From NCBI GenBank assembly GCA_963785745.1, contig CAWAWR010000021.1, forward strand, positions 124,001-188,000: DNA of 64,000 nucleotides, written 5' to 3'. Of the stretch, positions 17,799 through 25,907 are shown piece by piece; within the stretch, counting starts at the first letter, position 1; every line of letters begins with the position of its first letter. Under the pieces are notes generated by a model. It did no database searches, had not been told where the DNA came from, and saw nothing but the letters and a program-made list of their open reading frames with translations. A program made the position numbers and the translations under genes. This DNA is from VAZQ01 sp963785745. GTDB lineage: Bacteria; Pseudomonadota; Alphaproteobacteria; Rhizobiales; Xanthobacteraceae.

Positions 17799-19106
17799 GT
17801 GGACGCCAAGACACCAACCGCCGCGAAGCGCCCCCCGGGCGCGCTGGTCACCGAAGGCAAGACCAAGCGGATCCATAAGCTCGCCGGCAGCACCGATCTG
17901 GTGACGCTGATCGCCAAGGACGACATCACCGCCGGCGACGGCGCCAAGCACGATGTCATTCCTGACAAGGGCCGGCTCGCTAACCGCACCACGAGCAACG
18001 TCTTCCGCCTGCTGAAGGCGTGCGGGATCCCGGTTGCGTTTGAAGAGCAGGATAGCGACACCTCGTTCATCGCCCCGGGATGCACGATGCTCCCCTACGA
18101 GGTGGTGACGCGACGCGAGGCGCACGGCTCCTACCTCAAGCGGCATCCGCATATCGCGAAGGGTCAGCTGTTTCCGCAGCTGATCGTCGAGTTCTATCTC
18201 AAGACCAAGGACAAGGACTGGAAAGGCAAGCCGCTGGTCGCCGACGATCCGCTGATGGATTTTTCCGAAGGCGGCTCGCAGATCAGGCTGCTCAATCCGG
18301 CGAAGCCGGTGGTCGGACAGGAGCCGTTCCTGGTCCTGCCCGCGTCCGATGTCCTGCGCTCGAATGACGAGTGGAAGATTTTCCCGGAGATGCGGCGGAT
18401 CGCACGCCAGGCCTTTCTCGTTCTCGAGAAGGCCTGGCAACTCCAGGGCGGCACGCTGGTCGATCTCAAGGTGGAGTTCGGCTACGACACCAAGGGACGC
18501 CTGCTGCTCGCCGACGTGATCGACAACGACTCCTGGCGGGTGATCGAGGACGGCTCCTACATCGACAAGCAGGTCTATCGCGACGGCGGCGCGCTCGATG
18601 ACGTGGCCGCGAAATACCGCCGCGTGGCCGAGATCACCGACCGCTTCCAGTTGCCGCGCCAGCGCATCATCCTCTGGCGCGGATCGGAGTCGGACAAGAC
18701 CGACCCGTTCACCGCGGCGCTTGGCGACCTGAAGGATTTGATGGCCGTCGTCACCTGCTCCGTGCACAAGGAGCCGGTCAACGCCGCCGCCACGCTCTAT
18801 CGCATGGCGCAGGAAGTGCCGGACACCGTGATGATCGCCTATATCGGGCGCTCGAACGGCGCCGGCCCGACGCTGTCGGCGATGTCGACGGTCCCGGTCA
18901 TCACCGTGCCCGCGAGCGGCAAGGAATTCCCCGAGGACGTCTGGTCGTCGCTGCGGGCGCCGAGCAAGGTGCCGGTCATGACGGTGCTGGAGCCGTCGAA
19001 CGCGGTGCTCGCCGCGCTGCAGATACTGTCGGCCCGCAATCCGAAGCTCTACGCGCATGTGCGCGCCGAGATCGAAGCGCGGACGGTGAACACGATCTTG
19101 GCTTGA
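17799..19106 (+). CDS. purC: PurC-PurE fusion (SAICAR synthase plus class II-like AIR carboxylase, PAICS type)
   Basis: A 435-residue bifunctional purine-synthesis protein. Residues 1 to about 270 are SAICAR synthase: EGKTKRIHKL, KDDITAGDGAKHD, SFIAPGCTMLPYEVVTRREA, GSYLKRHP, and the LADVIDNDSWR block. Residues from about 280 resemble the AIR carboxylase half of animal PAICS: TCSVHKEP, YIGRSNGAGPTLSAMSTVPV and DVWSSLRAPS. Most bacteria keep purC and purE as separate genes. The GTG at 17799 is chosen because AGGAGAGG precedes it and the homology begins just after; the open frame extends upstream only through the tRNA-Thr. The early SVHKEP replaces the SAHRTP-like loop of bacterial PurE. Confidence 0.88.
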   Translation: MDAKTPTAAKRPPGALVTEGKTKRIHKLAGSTDLVTLIAKDDITAGDGAKHDVIPDKGRLANRTTSNVFRLLKACGIPVAFEEQDSDTSFIAPGCTMLPYEVVTRREAHGSYLKRHPHIAKGQLFPQLIVEFYLKTKDKDWKGKPLVADDPLMDFSEGGSQIRLLNPAKPVVGQEPFLVLPASDVLRSNDEWKIFPEMRRIARQAFLVLEKAWQLQGGTLVDLKVEFGYDTKGRLLLADVIDNDSWRVIEDGSYIDKQVYRDGGALDDVAAKYRRVAEITDRFQLPRQRIILWRGSESDKTDPFTAALGDLKDLMAVVTCSVHKEPVNAAATLYRMAQEVPDTVMIAYIGRSNGAGPTLSAMSTVPVITVPASGKEFPEDVWSSLRAPSKVPVMTVLEPSNAVLAALQILSARNPKLYAHVRAEIEARTVNTILA

Positions 19107-19119
19107 TCTCTCTCGGCCT

Positions 19120-19204
19120 CATGGTGAGGAGCACGCGAAGCGTGCGTCTCGAACCATGGGGCCGCCCCATCCTTCGAGACGCGGCTTCGCCGCTCCTCAG
19201 GATG
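19120..19204. repeat. Tandem pair of palindromic hairpins (REP-like)
   Basis: Two hairpins lie side by side between convergent genes. The first (19120-19158) opens with CATGGT, closes with ACCATG and has an inner CACGC/GCGTG stem. The second (19168-19204) opens with CATCCT, closes with AGGATG and has an inner GCGGC/GCCGC stem. Both contain GAGGAG or CTCCTC with matching CGTCTC or GAGACG. I recognise the paired design as a dispersed element common in Bradyrhizobium-type genomes (recalled, not searched). Confidence 0.78.
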
Positions 19205-19222
19205 CGGGCGGATGACAAATCG

Positions 19223-20251
19223 CTACAACTTCTTGATCGCCGCCTGGGTGATGATGTCACGGAACATCGGCACCTCCTTGGCGACGCGCGCCATGTGACC
19301 CTTGCCGTCGCGCGCCGTCACGTCGAAGCCGGACTGCGTGAGCTTCGCGCGCATGTCGGGCCGGTTCAAAATGTCGAGCGCCGCTTTCTCAAGCTGGCGC
19401 ACGATCTCGGGCGGCGTCTTCACCGGCGCCATCATCGCCGTGTAGGTATCGAACACGAAATCCTTGTAGCCGGCCTCGACCATGGTCGGGATCTCCGGCA
19501 GGTCGTGCCAGCGGCTGGTGCCGGTGACGGCGAGGCCGAGTATCTTCCCGCCCTTGATGTGCGGATGCGCCGGCGCCAGCACGCCGGACGAAAGCTGCAC
19601 CGTCCCGCCGATCAGCGCCAGGAGCGCGTCGCCGCCGCCCGCGAACACGACCGTGGCCATGTCCTGCAAGCCTTCGCGCTGCTTGAGCACCTCGGCCTGA
19701 AGCTGTGGCGTGGTGCCGATCGGCGGCGTCGAGACGTTGAACTTCGCCGGATTGGCTTTGGCGAGCGCGACGAACTCCTTCATCGTCTTCGGACCGAGGC
19801 CGGGGCTGACCGCGAACACGTGCGGCGAGACCGCAAGCTCGCAGATCGCGGAAAAATCCTTGAACGGGTCGTAGGGCAGTGTGCTGTAGAGACCGGGATT
19901 GACCGAATAAGCGCTGGTCGTCAGCAGGATGGTGTAGCCGTCGGGATCGGAGCGCGCGGCGAGCCCCATGCCGATATTGCCGCCGGCGCCGCCGCGGTTC
20001 TCGACGAAGAACGATCCGCCCATCGACTGCTGCAGCGCAGCCGCCATGATGCGGGCGATGATGTCGGACGGGCCGCCCGGCGTGTTGGCGACGATGATCC
20101 GCACCGGGCGCTCGGGATAGGCCGCGAACGCCGGCGTGATGCGCAGGATTGCCGGCGCCGCAATGCCGGCCGCCAACGCACCCTTGATGATTTGACGCCG
20201 CGACGGCGTGGCAACAGCCCGGCCCGAAAATGTCTTGTCCGACGTATCCAT
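19223..20251 (-). CDS. Classic TctC/Bug-type solute-binding protein with Tat signal
   Basis: A 342-residue periplasmic receptor. The N-terminus has a twin-arginine motif SRRQIIKG (Arg18-Arg19) before a hydrophobic stretch ending AFA, so export by the Tat pathway is likely. The mature protein begins YPERPVRIIVANTPGGPSDI, the signature of TctC proteins, with ENRGGAGGNIG and GGTVQLSSGVLAPA later. The ATG at 20251 is favoured over 20257 because GGGGAG is better spaced. It is not linked to permease genes. The divergent gene at 20475 encodes a small membrane protein. Confidence 0.88.
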   Translation of the reverse strand: MDTSDKTFSGRAVATPSRRQIIKGALAAGIAAPAILRITPAFAAYPERPVRIIVANTPGGPSDIIARIMAAALQQSMGGSFFVENRGGAGGNIGMGLAARSDPDGYTILLTTSAYSVNPGLYSTLPYDPFKDFSAICELAVSPHVFAVSPGLGPKTMKEFVALAKANPAKFNVSTPPIGTTPQLQAEVLKQREGLQDMATVVFAGGGDALLALIGGTVQLSSGVLAPAHPHIKGGKILGLAVTGTSRWHDLPEIPTMVEAGYKDFVFDTYTAMMAPVKTPPEIVRQLEKAALDILNRPDMRAKLTQSGFDVTARDGKGHMARVAKEVPMFRDIITQAAIKKL

Positions 20252-20474
20252 AGGCATTCTCCCCAAACAAATTTACTTGATTGGGGGCATGCTAGGAATT
20301 TGCGGCCACTGCCGCAACACCGATGGGCGCGGCCATTTGTGCCGCCGATCGTGGGCGCCAGGACAATTGCATGACAATTCGGCTGTGACGGAATGCACAG
20401 GTGCATGATATTGCGGCTGGCCGACGCTCCCTTGTCGTCCTAACCTTGCACGAAAGCGCTCGGGAGCCTTTGTC

Positions 20475-20954
20475 ATGACAATTCTCGGTCTGTCACCTTT
20501 CACCTGGTTTCATACCTTGCTGAGCCTGGTGATGCTGGTCGCGGGCTTCGTGGTCGTGAGGGACCTGTTCCACTCTCGGGTCAACGCCGGCTGGATGGCG
20601 GTCTTCCTGATTTCCGGCGTACTGACCAACATCACCGGCTTCGGTTTCCCGTTCAGCCGCCTCACCGAGTCCCACTACACCGCGATCTTCTCGTTGGTCG
20701 TGCTGGCGGGGACGATCCTCGGGCTTTACGTGTTCAAGCTCGCGGGGCCGTGGCGCTGGGTCTTCGCACTCAGCGTCGTGCTGGCGTTCTATACCGATGC
20801 CCTGGTCGCCATCGCGCAACTGTTCAAGAAGGTGCCGGCGCTCGGCGCGCCGACCGCGAGCAGCGAGCCGCAGTTCGTCGCCGCGCAGCTCGTCCTGCTG
20901 GCGATCATCATCTGGCTGTGCGTCAAGGCCTACCGCGAATTCCGGCCGGCGTAA
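20475..20954 (+). CDS. Small four-helix membrane protein of unknown function
   Basis: A 159-residue very hydrophobic protein with about four transmembrane segments (roughly 10-28, 38-58, 68-90 and 92-115, plus a last one at 130-152). It starts MTILGLSPFTWFHTLLS and contains TNITGFGFPF and FYTDALVAIAQLFKK. I do not recognise a named family beyond conserved membrane protein. Its end is 7 bases from the end of the convergent lipocalin-like gene. Confidence 0.75.
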   Translation: MTILGLSPFTWFHTLLSLVMLVAGFVVVRDLFHSRVNAGWMAVFLISGVLTNITGFGFPFSRLTESHYTAIFSLVVLAGTILGLYVFKLAGPWRWVFALSVVLAFYTDALVAIAQLFKKVPALGAPTASSEPQFVAAQLVLLAIIIWLCVKAYREFRPA

Positions 20955-20961
20955 CGCGCTG

Positions 20962-21474
20962 CTACTTCGCCCGCCGATAGCGGTTCGACGCCACCGCCGG
21001 AACGTCGCGCGACGCCGCCGGGTTGGTGTTGACGAATTCATCCGCCGTGAGCTTGTCGATCGTGCGCGTCTGCGACGTCCCCTGCTGGTTGGGAAACGTG
21101 CTGCCGACGATGTGGAACGTGAGCGTCTTCTTAGCTTCGTCGATCGTGTAGGTGCCGAACAGCGCGAGGCTGCCATGCACGATCGCAGCGTTCTGCTCAG
21201 GCGTGCCGGCGAGACGATTTTTTGACTCGATGCGCGGCAGATCGCCCGACACATGCACCTGCGAGAACTGGCCGCCGTCGGTGAAGATCAGCATGCCCTT
21301 CGGCCGCTCGCCGAACGGGAAGCTCTTCTTGCCGTCCTGGGTCACGATCTCGGCGATGATGAAGTCCCATGTCCCGACAATCTGCTCGCGCAGCGTCTTG
21401 CCCGGCTGGGCGGTGGCGACGCTCGCGCCAATGCCGACGGCGAGCAGGGTCGCGACCAAGCGAATGGCTTTCAT
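20962..21474 (-). CDS. Secreted lipocalin-like domain protein
   Basis: The 170-residue product has a signal peptide (1-22, cut after ATA) and then a lipocalin-like start, LREQIVGTWDFIIAEIVTQDG, followed by RPKGMLIFTDGGQFSQV. This matches the small lipocalin-like (Lipocalin_5) proteins of Proteobacteria, which have a beta-barrel fold but no known ligand. It probably acts in the periplasm. No operon partner is evident. Confidence 0.82.
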   Translation of the reverse strand: MKAIRLVATLLAVGIGASVATAQPGKTLREQIVGTWDFIIAEIVTQDGKKSFPFGERPKGMLIFTDGGQFSQVHVSGDLPRIESKNRLAGTPEQNAAIVHGSLALFGTYTIDEAKKTLTFHIVGSTFPNQQGTSQTRTIDKLTADEFVNTNPAASRDVPAVASNRYRRAK

Positions 21475-21537
21475 GGATATCCTCCCTGAACTCTCGTTTT
21501 CACCCGGCGATCCTTCGCGGCCGCCGGTTCTGGTCTG

Positions 21538-22563
21538 TTACTCTTTATACAACACCTTCACCCGGTCGATCACCGCCTGCGGGAAGGTATCGAGCTCGCC
21601 GATCAGGCTCTGCATCGCTTCGCCGGTCATCGGCTCGATGTCGCCGTGCACCTTCTTGACCTCCTCGATGAAGGCTTCGTCCTTCAGCATGGCCGCGAAG
21701 GCGCGCCGCAGCGCCGCCACGCGATCAGCCGGGACCTCGGGCGTGGTGAAATAGGCCTTGCCGATCTCGGCGGCGCCCATGATCGCGCGCATCACCGCGC
21801 GATCCTCGGGCGAGGCCGCAAGCTCGACCGAGGTCGGCACGTCCGGCAGGTCGGGAGCGCGGCTAAGGCCGTGCTGCACGATGATGCGGACCAGCCCTTC
21901 CTTCACCCAGCGCATGTTGACGGATTTCACCGCCTCCCAGGTGGTCGAATGGCCTTCCGCCTCGCCGCGCTCCAGCGCCAGCATGGCCTCGTGCGTGCCC
22001 TTGTAGCCCTGCACCAGCTTGAAGCGGGTCTTGAGCACCTCGTTCATGACGTTCGGATAGAGCGAGCCGGTCGACCCCGCGCCGGTCGCGCTCAGCACGA
22101 CCTCGCTGCGTCGCGCGTCATCGAGCGACATGATCTTCGACGTGCGCCAGACCATGGTGACGCTCGAAGACGAATGGATGCGGCCGATCCAGAAGAACTT
22201 GCCCGGCTCGAAGCGCGCCTGCGGCTGCCCGAGCCGCGCCTGCAGCGGGATGCCCGCCGACACCACGCCGAGCACGGTGCCGTCCTTGGGCGCGCGATTG
22301 TAGATGTGGTTGGCGGCGACGAGGCTGCCGGCGCCCGGCATGTTGCGCACGATGATCGACGGCTGGCCGGGGATGTACTTGCCGAGATGGCGCGCGACGA
22401 TGCGGCCGTAGATGTCGTTGCTGCCGGCGGGCGGATAGCCGATGACCAGCTCGATCGACTTGCCGGCGTAGAAGCTCGCCGCATCCTCGGCGGCGGCCTC
22501 GCCGGCAAACGCCAGCGCAGCCGCCAGCGCCGCGATCGTAGCGGCGCGGCGCACGTGCGTCAC
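21538..22563 (-). CDS. Bug/TctC-like solute-binding protein, GK-core group, no Cys pair
   Basis: A 341-residue exported receptor with a signal peptide (1-25), ASFYAGKSIELVIGYPPAGS, NMPGAGSLVAANHIYN and VQGYKGTHEAMLALERGEAEG. Both paired-cysteine positions are non-Cys (SVTMVW and GHSTTW contexts). Translation probably starts at the GTG at 22563, eight bases after the stop of the flavin reductase-like gene, so the two are likely co-transcribed and coupled. The frame stays open upstream of 22563 through the reductase gene, but that part is antisensical noise rather than protein. Confidence 0.85.
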   Translation of the reverse strand: MTHVRRAATIAALAAALAFAGEAAAEDAASFYAGKSIELVIGYPPAGSNDIYGRIVARHLGKYIPGQPSIIVRNMPGAGSLVAANHIYNRAPKDGTVLGVVSAGIPLQARLGQPQARFEPGKFFWIGRIHSSSSVTMVWRTSKIMSLDDARRSEVVLSATGAGSTGSLYPNVMNEVLKTRFKLVQGYKGTHEAMLALERGEAEGHSTTWEAVKSVNMRWVKEGLVRIIVQHGLSRAPDLPDVPTSVELAASPEDRAVMRAIMGAAEIGKAYFTTPEVPADRVAALRRAFAAMLKDEAFIEEVKKVHGDIEPMTGEAMQSLIGELDTFPQAVIDRVKVLYKE

Positions 22564-22571
22564 CGTCCCGC

Positions 22572-23240
22572 TCAGACCAAGACCTTCGGCTTGGCCACCG
22601 CCTCGCCGATCTGGCCCGCCTGATTGCCTTGCGGCGCCATGGTGAAGACCTCGGTGACGCTGGTGTAGTCCATGTAGCCAAGCCGGGCGAGCGGACGGAC
22701 CTTCTTGATGTCGATCTTGCCGTCGGCGCCGATCACGTCGTCGCGGATATGGATGCCGACCACCTCGCCGATCACGACGTGATGGGTCGAATGCCGCCGG
22801 TTCGCCGGCAGCGTGAGCGTGCTGTGGTACCGGCATTCGAGATGGATCGGCGATTCCGCGACCCGCGGCGGCCGCACCAGCTTGGACGAGAGCTTGCTGA
22901 GCCCCGCGAGCTCGAATTCGTCGACGCTCGGATCGACGAATTGCGCGGTGGTCGAGACCTTTTCGCGCAGCTCGTAGGTCGCCATGTTGACGACGAACTC
23001 GCCGGTCTCCTCGGCATTGGTGACGGAGTCCTTGCGCTGGCCGGTGCCGGGACGGTTCGAGCCCGAAAAGCACACGAACGGCGGATCGTAGTTGAGCTGG
23101 TTGAACATGCTGAACGGCGCGAGGTTGATGATGCCGTCATGGCTCACGGTCGAGACCCAGCCGATCGGCCGCGGCACGACGCAGGACTTGAACGGGTTGA
23201 ACGGCAATCCGTGATTGTTCTTGGCGGTTTCGTAGAACAC
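22572..23240 (-). CDS. Flavin reductase-like domain protein
   Basis: A 222-residue FMN-binding protein of the flavin reductase-like group, members of which supply reduced flavin to two-component monooxygenases or act as flavoproteins. Family blocks are SCVVPRPIGWVSTVS, NLAPFSMFNQLNYDPPFVCF and DSVTNAEETGEFVVN. The GTG at 23240 is chosen because GGAGG lies just upstream; an upstream start at 23282 would add 14 unlike residues. It is followed at once by a solute-binding gene. A monooxygenase partner is not adjacent. Confidence 0.87.
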   Translation of the reverse strand: MFYETAKNNHGLPFNPFKSCVVPRPIGWVSTVSHDGIINLAPFSMFNQLNYDPPFVCFSGSNRPGTGQRKDSVTNAEETGEFVVNMATYELREKVSTTAQFVDPSVDEFELAGLSKLSSKLVRPPRVAESPIHLECRYHSTLTLPANRRHSTHHVVIGEVVGIHIRDDVIGADGKIDIKKVRPLARLGYMDYTSVTEVFTMAPQGNQAGQIGEAVAKPKVLV

Positions 23241-23372
23241 GTGTTTTCCTCCGTGCGCCGCTCCCGGGCGATCCGGTGTCATTGTAGGTCAGGGCCGACG
23301 CGCCGCGCCAGTGTCGCAAGCTGACAATCCGGCGTAGGATCATGCCGAGGACGGCCATCAAGGAGGTTTCAA

Positions 23373-24743
23373 ATGCCGGGCGACGCAACCGGAGTGCTGG
23401 CGCAATTCGCGGCCTCGCTCAGCTATGACGACCTGCCCGAGAGCGTGCGGGATCACTGCAAGGACCTGCTGCTCGATGCGCTGGCCTGCGCCCTCTCCGG
23501 CGACCGGGGCGAGGAAACCCACCAGATGGCGGCGCTCGCGGGCGCGCTCGCGCAGTCGAACGAGGCGAGCGTTCTCGGCGGCGGCCGCCTGTCGCTCGCG
23601 GGAGCGACGCTGCTCAACGGCTATCTGATCACCGCAACGACCATGTGCGACGTGCATCGCGCGACCATGACCCACGTCACCCCGGAGGTCGTCCCGCCTG
23701 CCCTGGCGATCGCAGAAGGCGACGGCAACACCGGCCGCGATCTCCTCGCCGCCATCGCCGCCGGCTGCGAGGTGACGACGCGGATCGGCGTCGGCATCGA
23801 CTATCCGGAATTCCGCAAGCGCGGCTGGCACGGACCGGGCGTATTCGGGCCGTTCGGCGCCGCCGCGGCGGTCGGCCGCCTGCGCGGCTTCGATGCCGAC
23901 ACCATGGCGCGCGCTTTTGGGCTCGCCGGCAGCCAGGCCGCCGGCACTTTCGCCGCCTGGGGCACGCCGACGGTGAAATTCCACCAGTGCCGCGGGGCCC
24001 TCTCCGGCCTGATGGCGGCGCTGCTGGCGGAGCAGCAATTCGTGGCGACGCGCGAATTCCTCACCGCCAAGGATGGCGGCCTGTTCAACACCTACGCCGC
24101 CGGCGGCCGTGTCGACCTTGCCGTCGGCGATCTCGGCAAGCGCTGGGAGCTCGAACAGATCGCGCTCAGGCTCTGGCCGTCGGCGTCGCTGATGCAGGGC
24201 ATGAACACCGCCCTGTTCGAAATTCTGGCGAAACACGCCATCGACCCGGCGGCGATCAAGACCGTGCGCGTGACGCTGCCCACCATGGGCTTCGACATGC
24301 ACGGCAAGCTGCCGGTCTATAAAGGCAAGTTCGAAGCGCTGATCTCCGGCCACTACACCGCGGCCGTCATCCTGCACGATCGTTCGCTCACGCTCGCCGA
24401 GTTCGAGCCGGCGCGCTACGACGATCCCAAGCTGCGGAAATTCGCCGAGCATCAGGTCGTGATGCGCGCCGACCCGTCGATGAACCTTCTGCAGACCGCC
24501 GTCGAGGTCGAGATGGCCAACGGCGCCGTGCACTCGGTGCGCAGCGAGCACCCGAAGGGATCGTTCGAGAACCCGCTGTCGCGCAAGGAAGTCGAGGACA
24601 AGTTCCGCGTCTATGCCAAGGGACGCCTGGCGCCGTCGGTCATCGAGGAGGTCATCGCCACGGTGAACGCGCTGGAGCAGCTTCCGTCGGTGAGCGCGCT
24701 GATGGATATGCTGAGCCCGGCCGCGCGGCGCGACGCGGCCTAG
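23373..24743 (+). CDS. MmgE/PrpD family protein
   Basis: The 456-residue length and sequence fit the MmgE/PrpD family, which includes 2-methylcitrate dehydratase and cis-aconitate decarboxylase. Typical features are LLLDALACALSGD near 30-42, the NGYLITATTMCDVH block, AFGLAGSQAAGTFAAWGTP and KFHQCRGALSGLMAALLA. Many family members in such accessory regions act on unknown carboxylates. AAGGAGG precedes the ATG. It is divergent from the flavin reductase gene and converges on the solute-binding gene at 24749 with 5 bases between stops. Confidence 0.92.
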   Translation: MPGDATGVLAQFAASLSYDDLPESVRDHCKDLLLDALACALSGDRGEETHQMAALAGALAQSNEASVLGGGRLSLAGATLLNGYLITATTMCDVHRATMTHVTPEVVPPALAIAEGDGNTGRDLLAAIAAGCEVTTRIGVGIDYPEFRKRGWHGPGVFGPFGAAAAVGRLRGFDADTMARAFGLAGSQAAGTFAAWGTPTVKFHQCRGALSGLMAALLAEQQFVATREFLTAKDGGLFNTYAAGGRVDLAVGDLGKRWELEQIALRLWPSASLMQGMNTALFEILAKHAIDPAAIKTVRVTLPTMGFDMHGKLPVYKGKFEALISGHYTAAVILHDRSLTLAEFEPARYDDPKLRKFAEHQVVMRADPSMNLLQTAVEVEMANGAVHSVRSEHPKGSFENPLSRKEVEDKFRVYAKGRLAPSVIEEVIATVNALEQLPSVSALMDMLSPAARRDAA

Positions 24744-24748
24744 GCGAT

Positions 24749-25744
24749 CTATTTGCCTGAGGCGAGCTTCTGGAACTCGGCGATCACGTCCGGCGTGGTC
24801 GCCGCCGCCAGCGCGCGCATCATCTCCGCAAGCTTGCCGCCTTCGATCGGATGGCCGACCGGCAACTCCACGCGCTGCGCATCGGCCTGATAGTCCTTGT
24901 CCTGCGCCATCGCGAGGAACGCCTTGCGCAGGATCGCGGTCTGCTCGGCCGGGATGCCGGGCGGCCCGGCGATCGGCACGCCGAACGTGTCGGTCGCCAT
25001 CACGAGGTCGAGCACTTGCCGGTGCTCTGCGCGGACCACATCGCGCAGAAGCGGCAGGCCCGGATAGCGCGATGAGGACTGCACGATCGGCACCACCTGC
25101 TTCGCCAGTTCCGCGCGGTTGGCGAGGCCGTCGCCGGTCGTGAAGGAGCCGTCCACCTCACCCTGCTCCAGCGCCAGGAGGATGCGCGCCGTGGAGACGT
25201 AGCCGAGCACGACCCGGATCGGCGCGCCGGCCGCGGCGAGCAGGTTCGGCACCGTGGCGGTGTGCGAGCCGGCGCCGAGCGCGCCGAAGCTCACCGGTTT
25301 GCCGGAGGCCTTCAGCGCGTCGAAGGTCTTGATCCCGGTCGCGGTGCGGATGAAGGCCGCCGACGTCACCGAGCCGGGGCTACCGATATAGGTGAGCGTC
25401 ACCGGATCGAAGGCGATGCCCGGCCGCTTGACGATGCCCTCGACGAACCAGGAGCGGCCGGGGATGCCGAGCGTCAGCCCGTCCGGCGCCACCCGGCGCA
25501 CCAGATGGTTCACCGATACGATGCCGGCGGCGCCTTCCATGTTCTGGACCGTGACGGCCGGGTTCCCCGGGATGAAGCGGCCGAGGTGGCGCGTCACCGC
25601 GCGCGCCGTAGTGTCGACGCCGCCGCCCGGCGCATAGCCGACGATCACGGTGAGAGTTTTGCCCTGGTAGAAATCGGCGGCGAGCGCACCCGGCCCCGCC
25701 GTCAGGACCCCGATGCCAAGCAATAACAGGCGCAGGAACCGCAT
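24749..25744 (-). CDS. Bug/TctC-like solute-binding protein, GK-core group, no Cys pair
   Basis: A 331-residue receptor. MRFLRLLLLGIGVLTAG begins the signal peptide, and the core ADFYQGKT sits at 23-30 with GYAPGGGVDTTARAVTRHLG after it. The ATG at 25744 is taken as start because the signal peptide begins there; 25759 adds only five residues. The paired cysteines are absent (SAAFIR and GSFTTG contexts). It is divergent from the CoxL-like gene at 25908, leaving 163 bases for shared control. Confidence 0.86.
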   Translation of the reverse strand: MRFLRLLLLGIGVLTAGPGALAADFYQGKTLTVIVGYAPGGGVDTTARAVTRHLGRFIPGNPAVTVQNMEGAAGIVSVNHLVRRVAPDGLTLGIPGRSWFVEGIVKRPGIAFDPVTLTYIGSPGSVTSAAFIRTATGIKTFDALKASGKPVSFGALGAGSHTATVPNLLAAAGAPIRVVLGYVSTARILLALEQGEVDGSFTTGDGLANRAELAKQVVPIVQSSSRYPGLPLLRDVVRAEHRQVLDLVMATDTFGVPIAGPPGIPAEQTAILRKAFLAMAQDKDYQADAQRVELPVGHPIEGGKLAEMMRALAAATTPDVIAEFQKLASGK

Positions 25745-25907
25745 GGATTGCCCAATCAACAGTCACACCGCAGGCATGCGCGCCGCGCATTCGCCCGGAT
25801 TTGACAGGCCTTGACCCCACAAAGCAATGCCGCGATACATTTCGCCGCATTCCGCCATTCGGGCGCAGCGCGCCATCGAGAACTTCCAGACAACACTCCA
25901 GGACATC

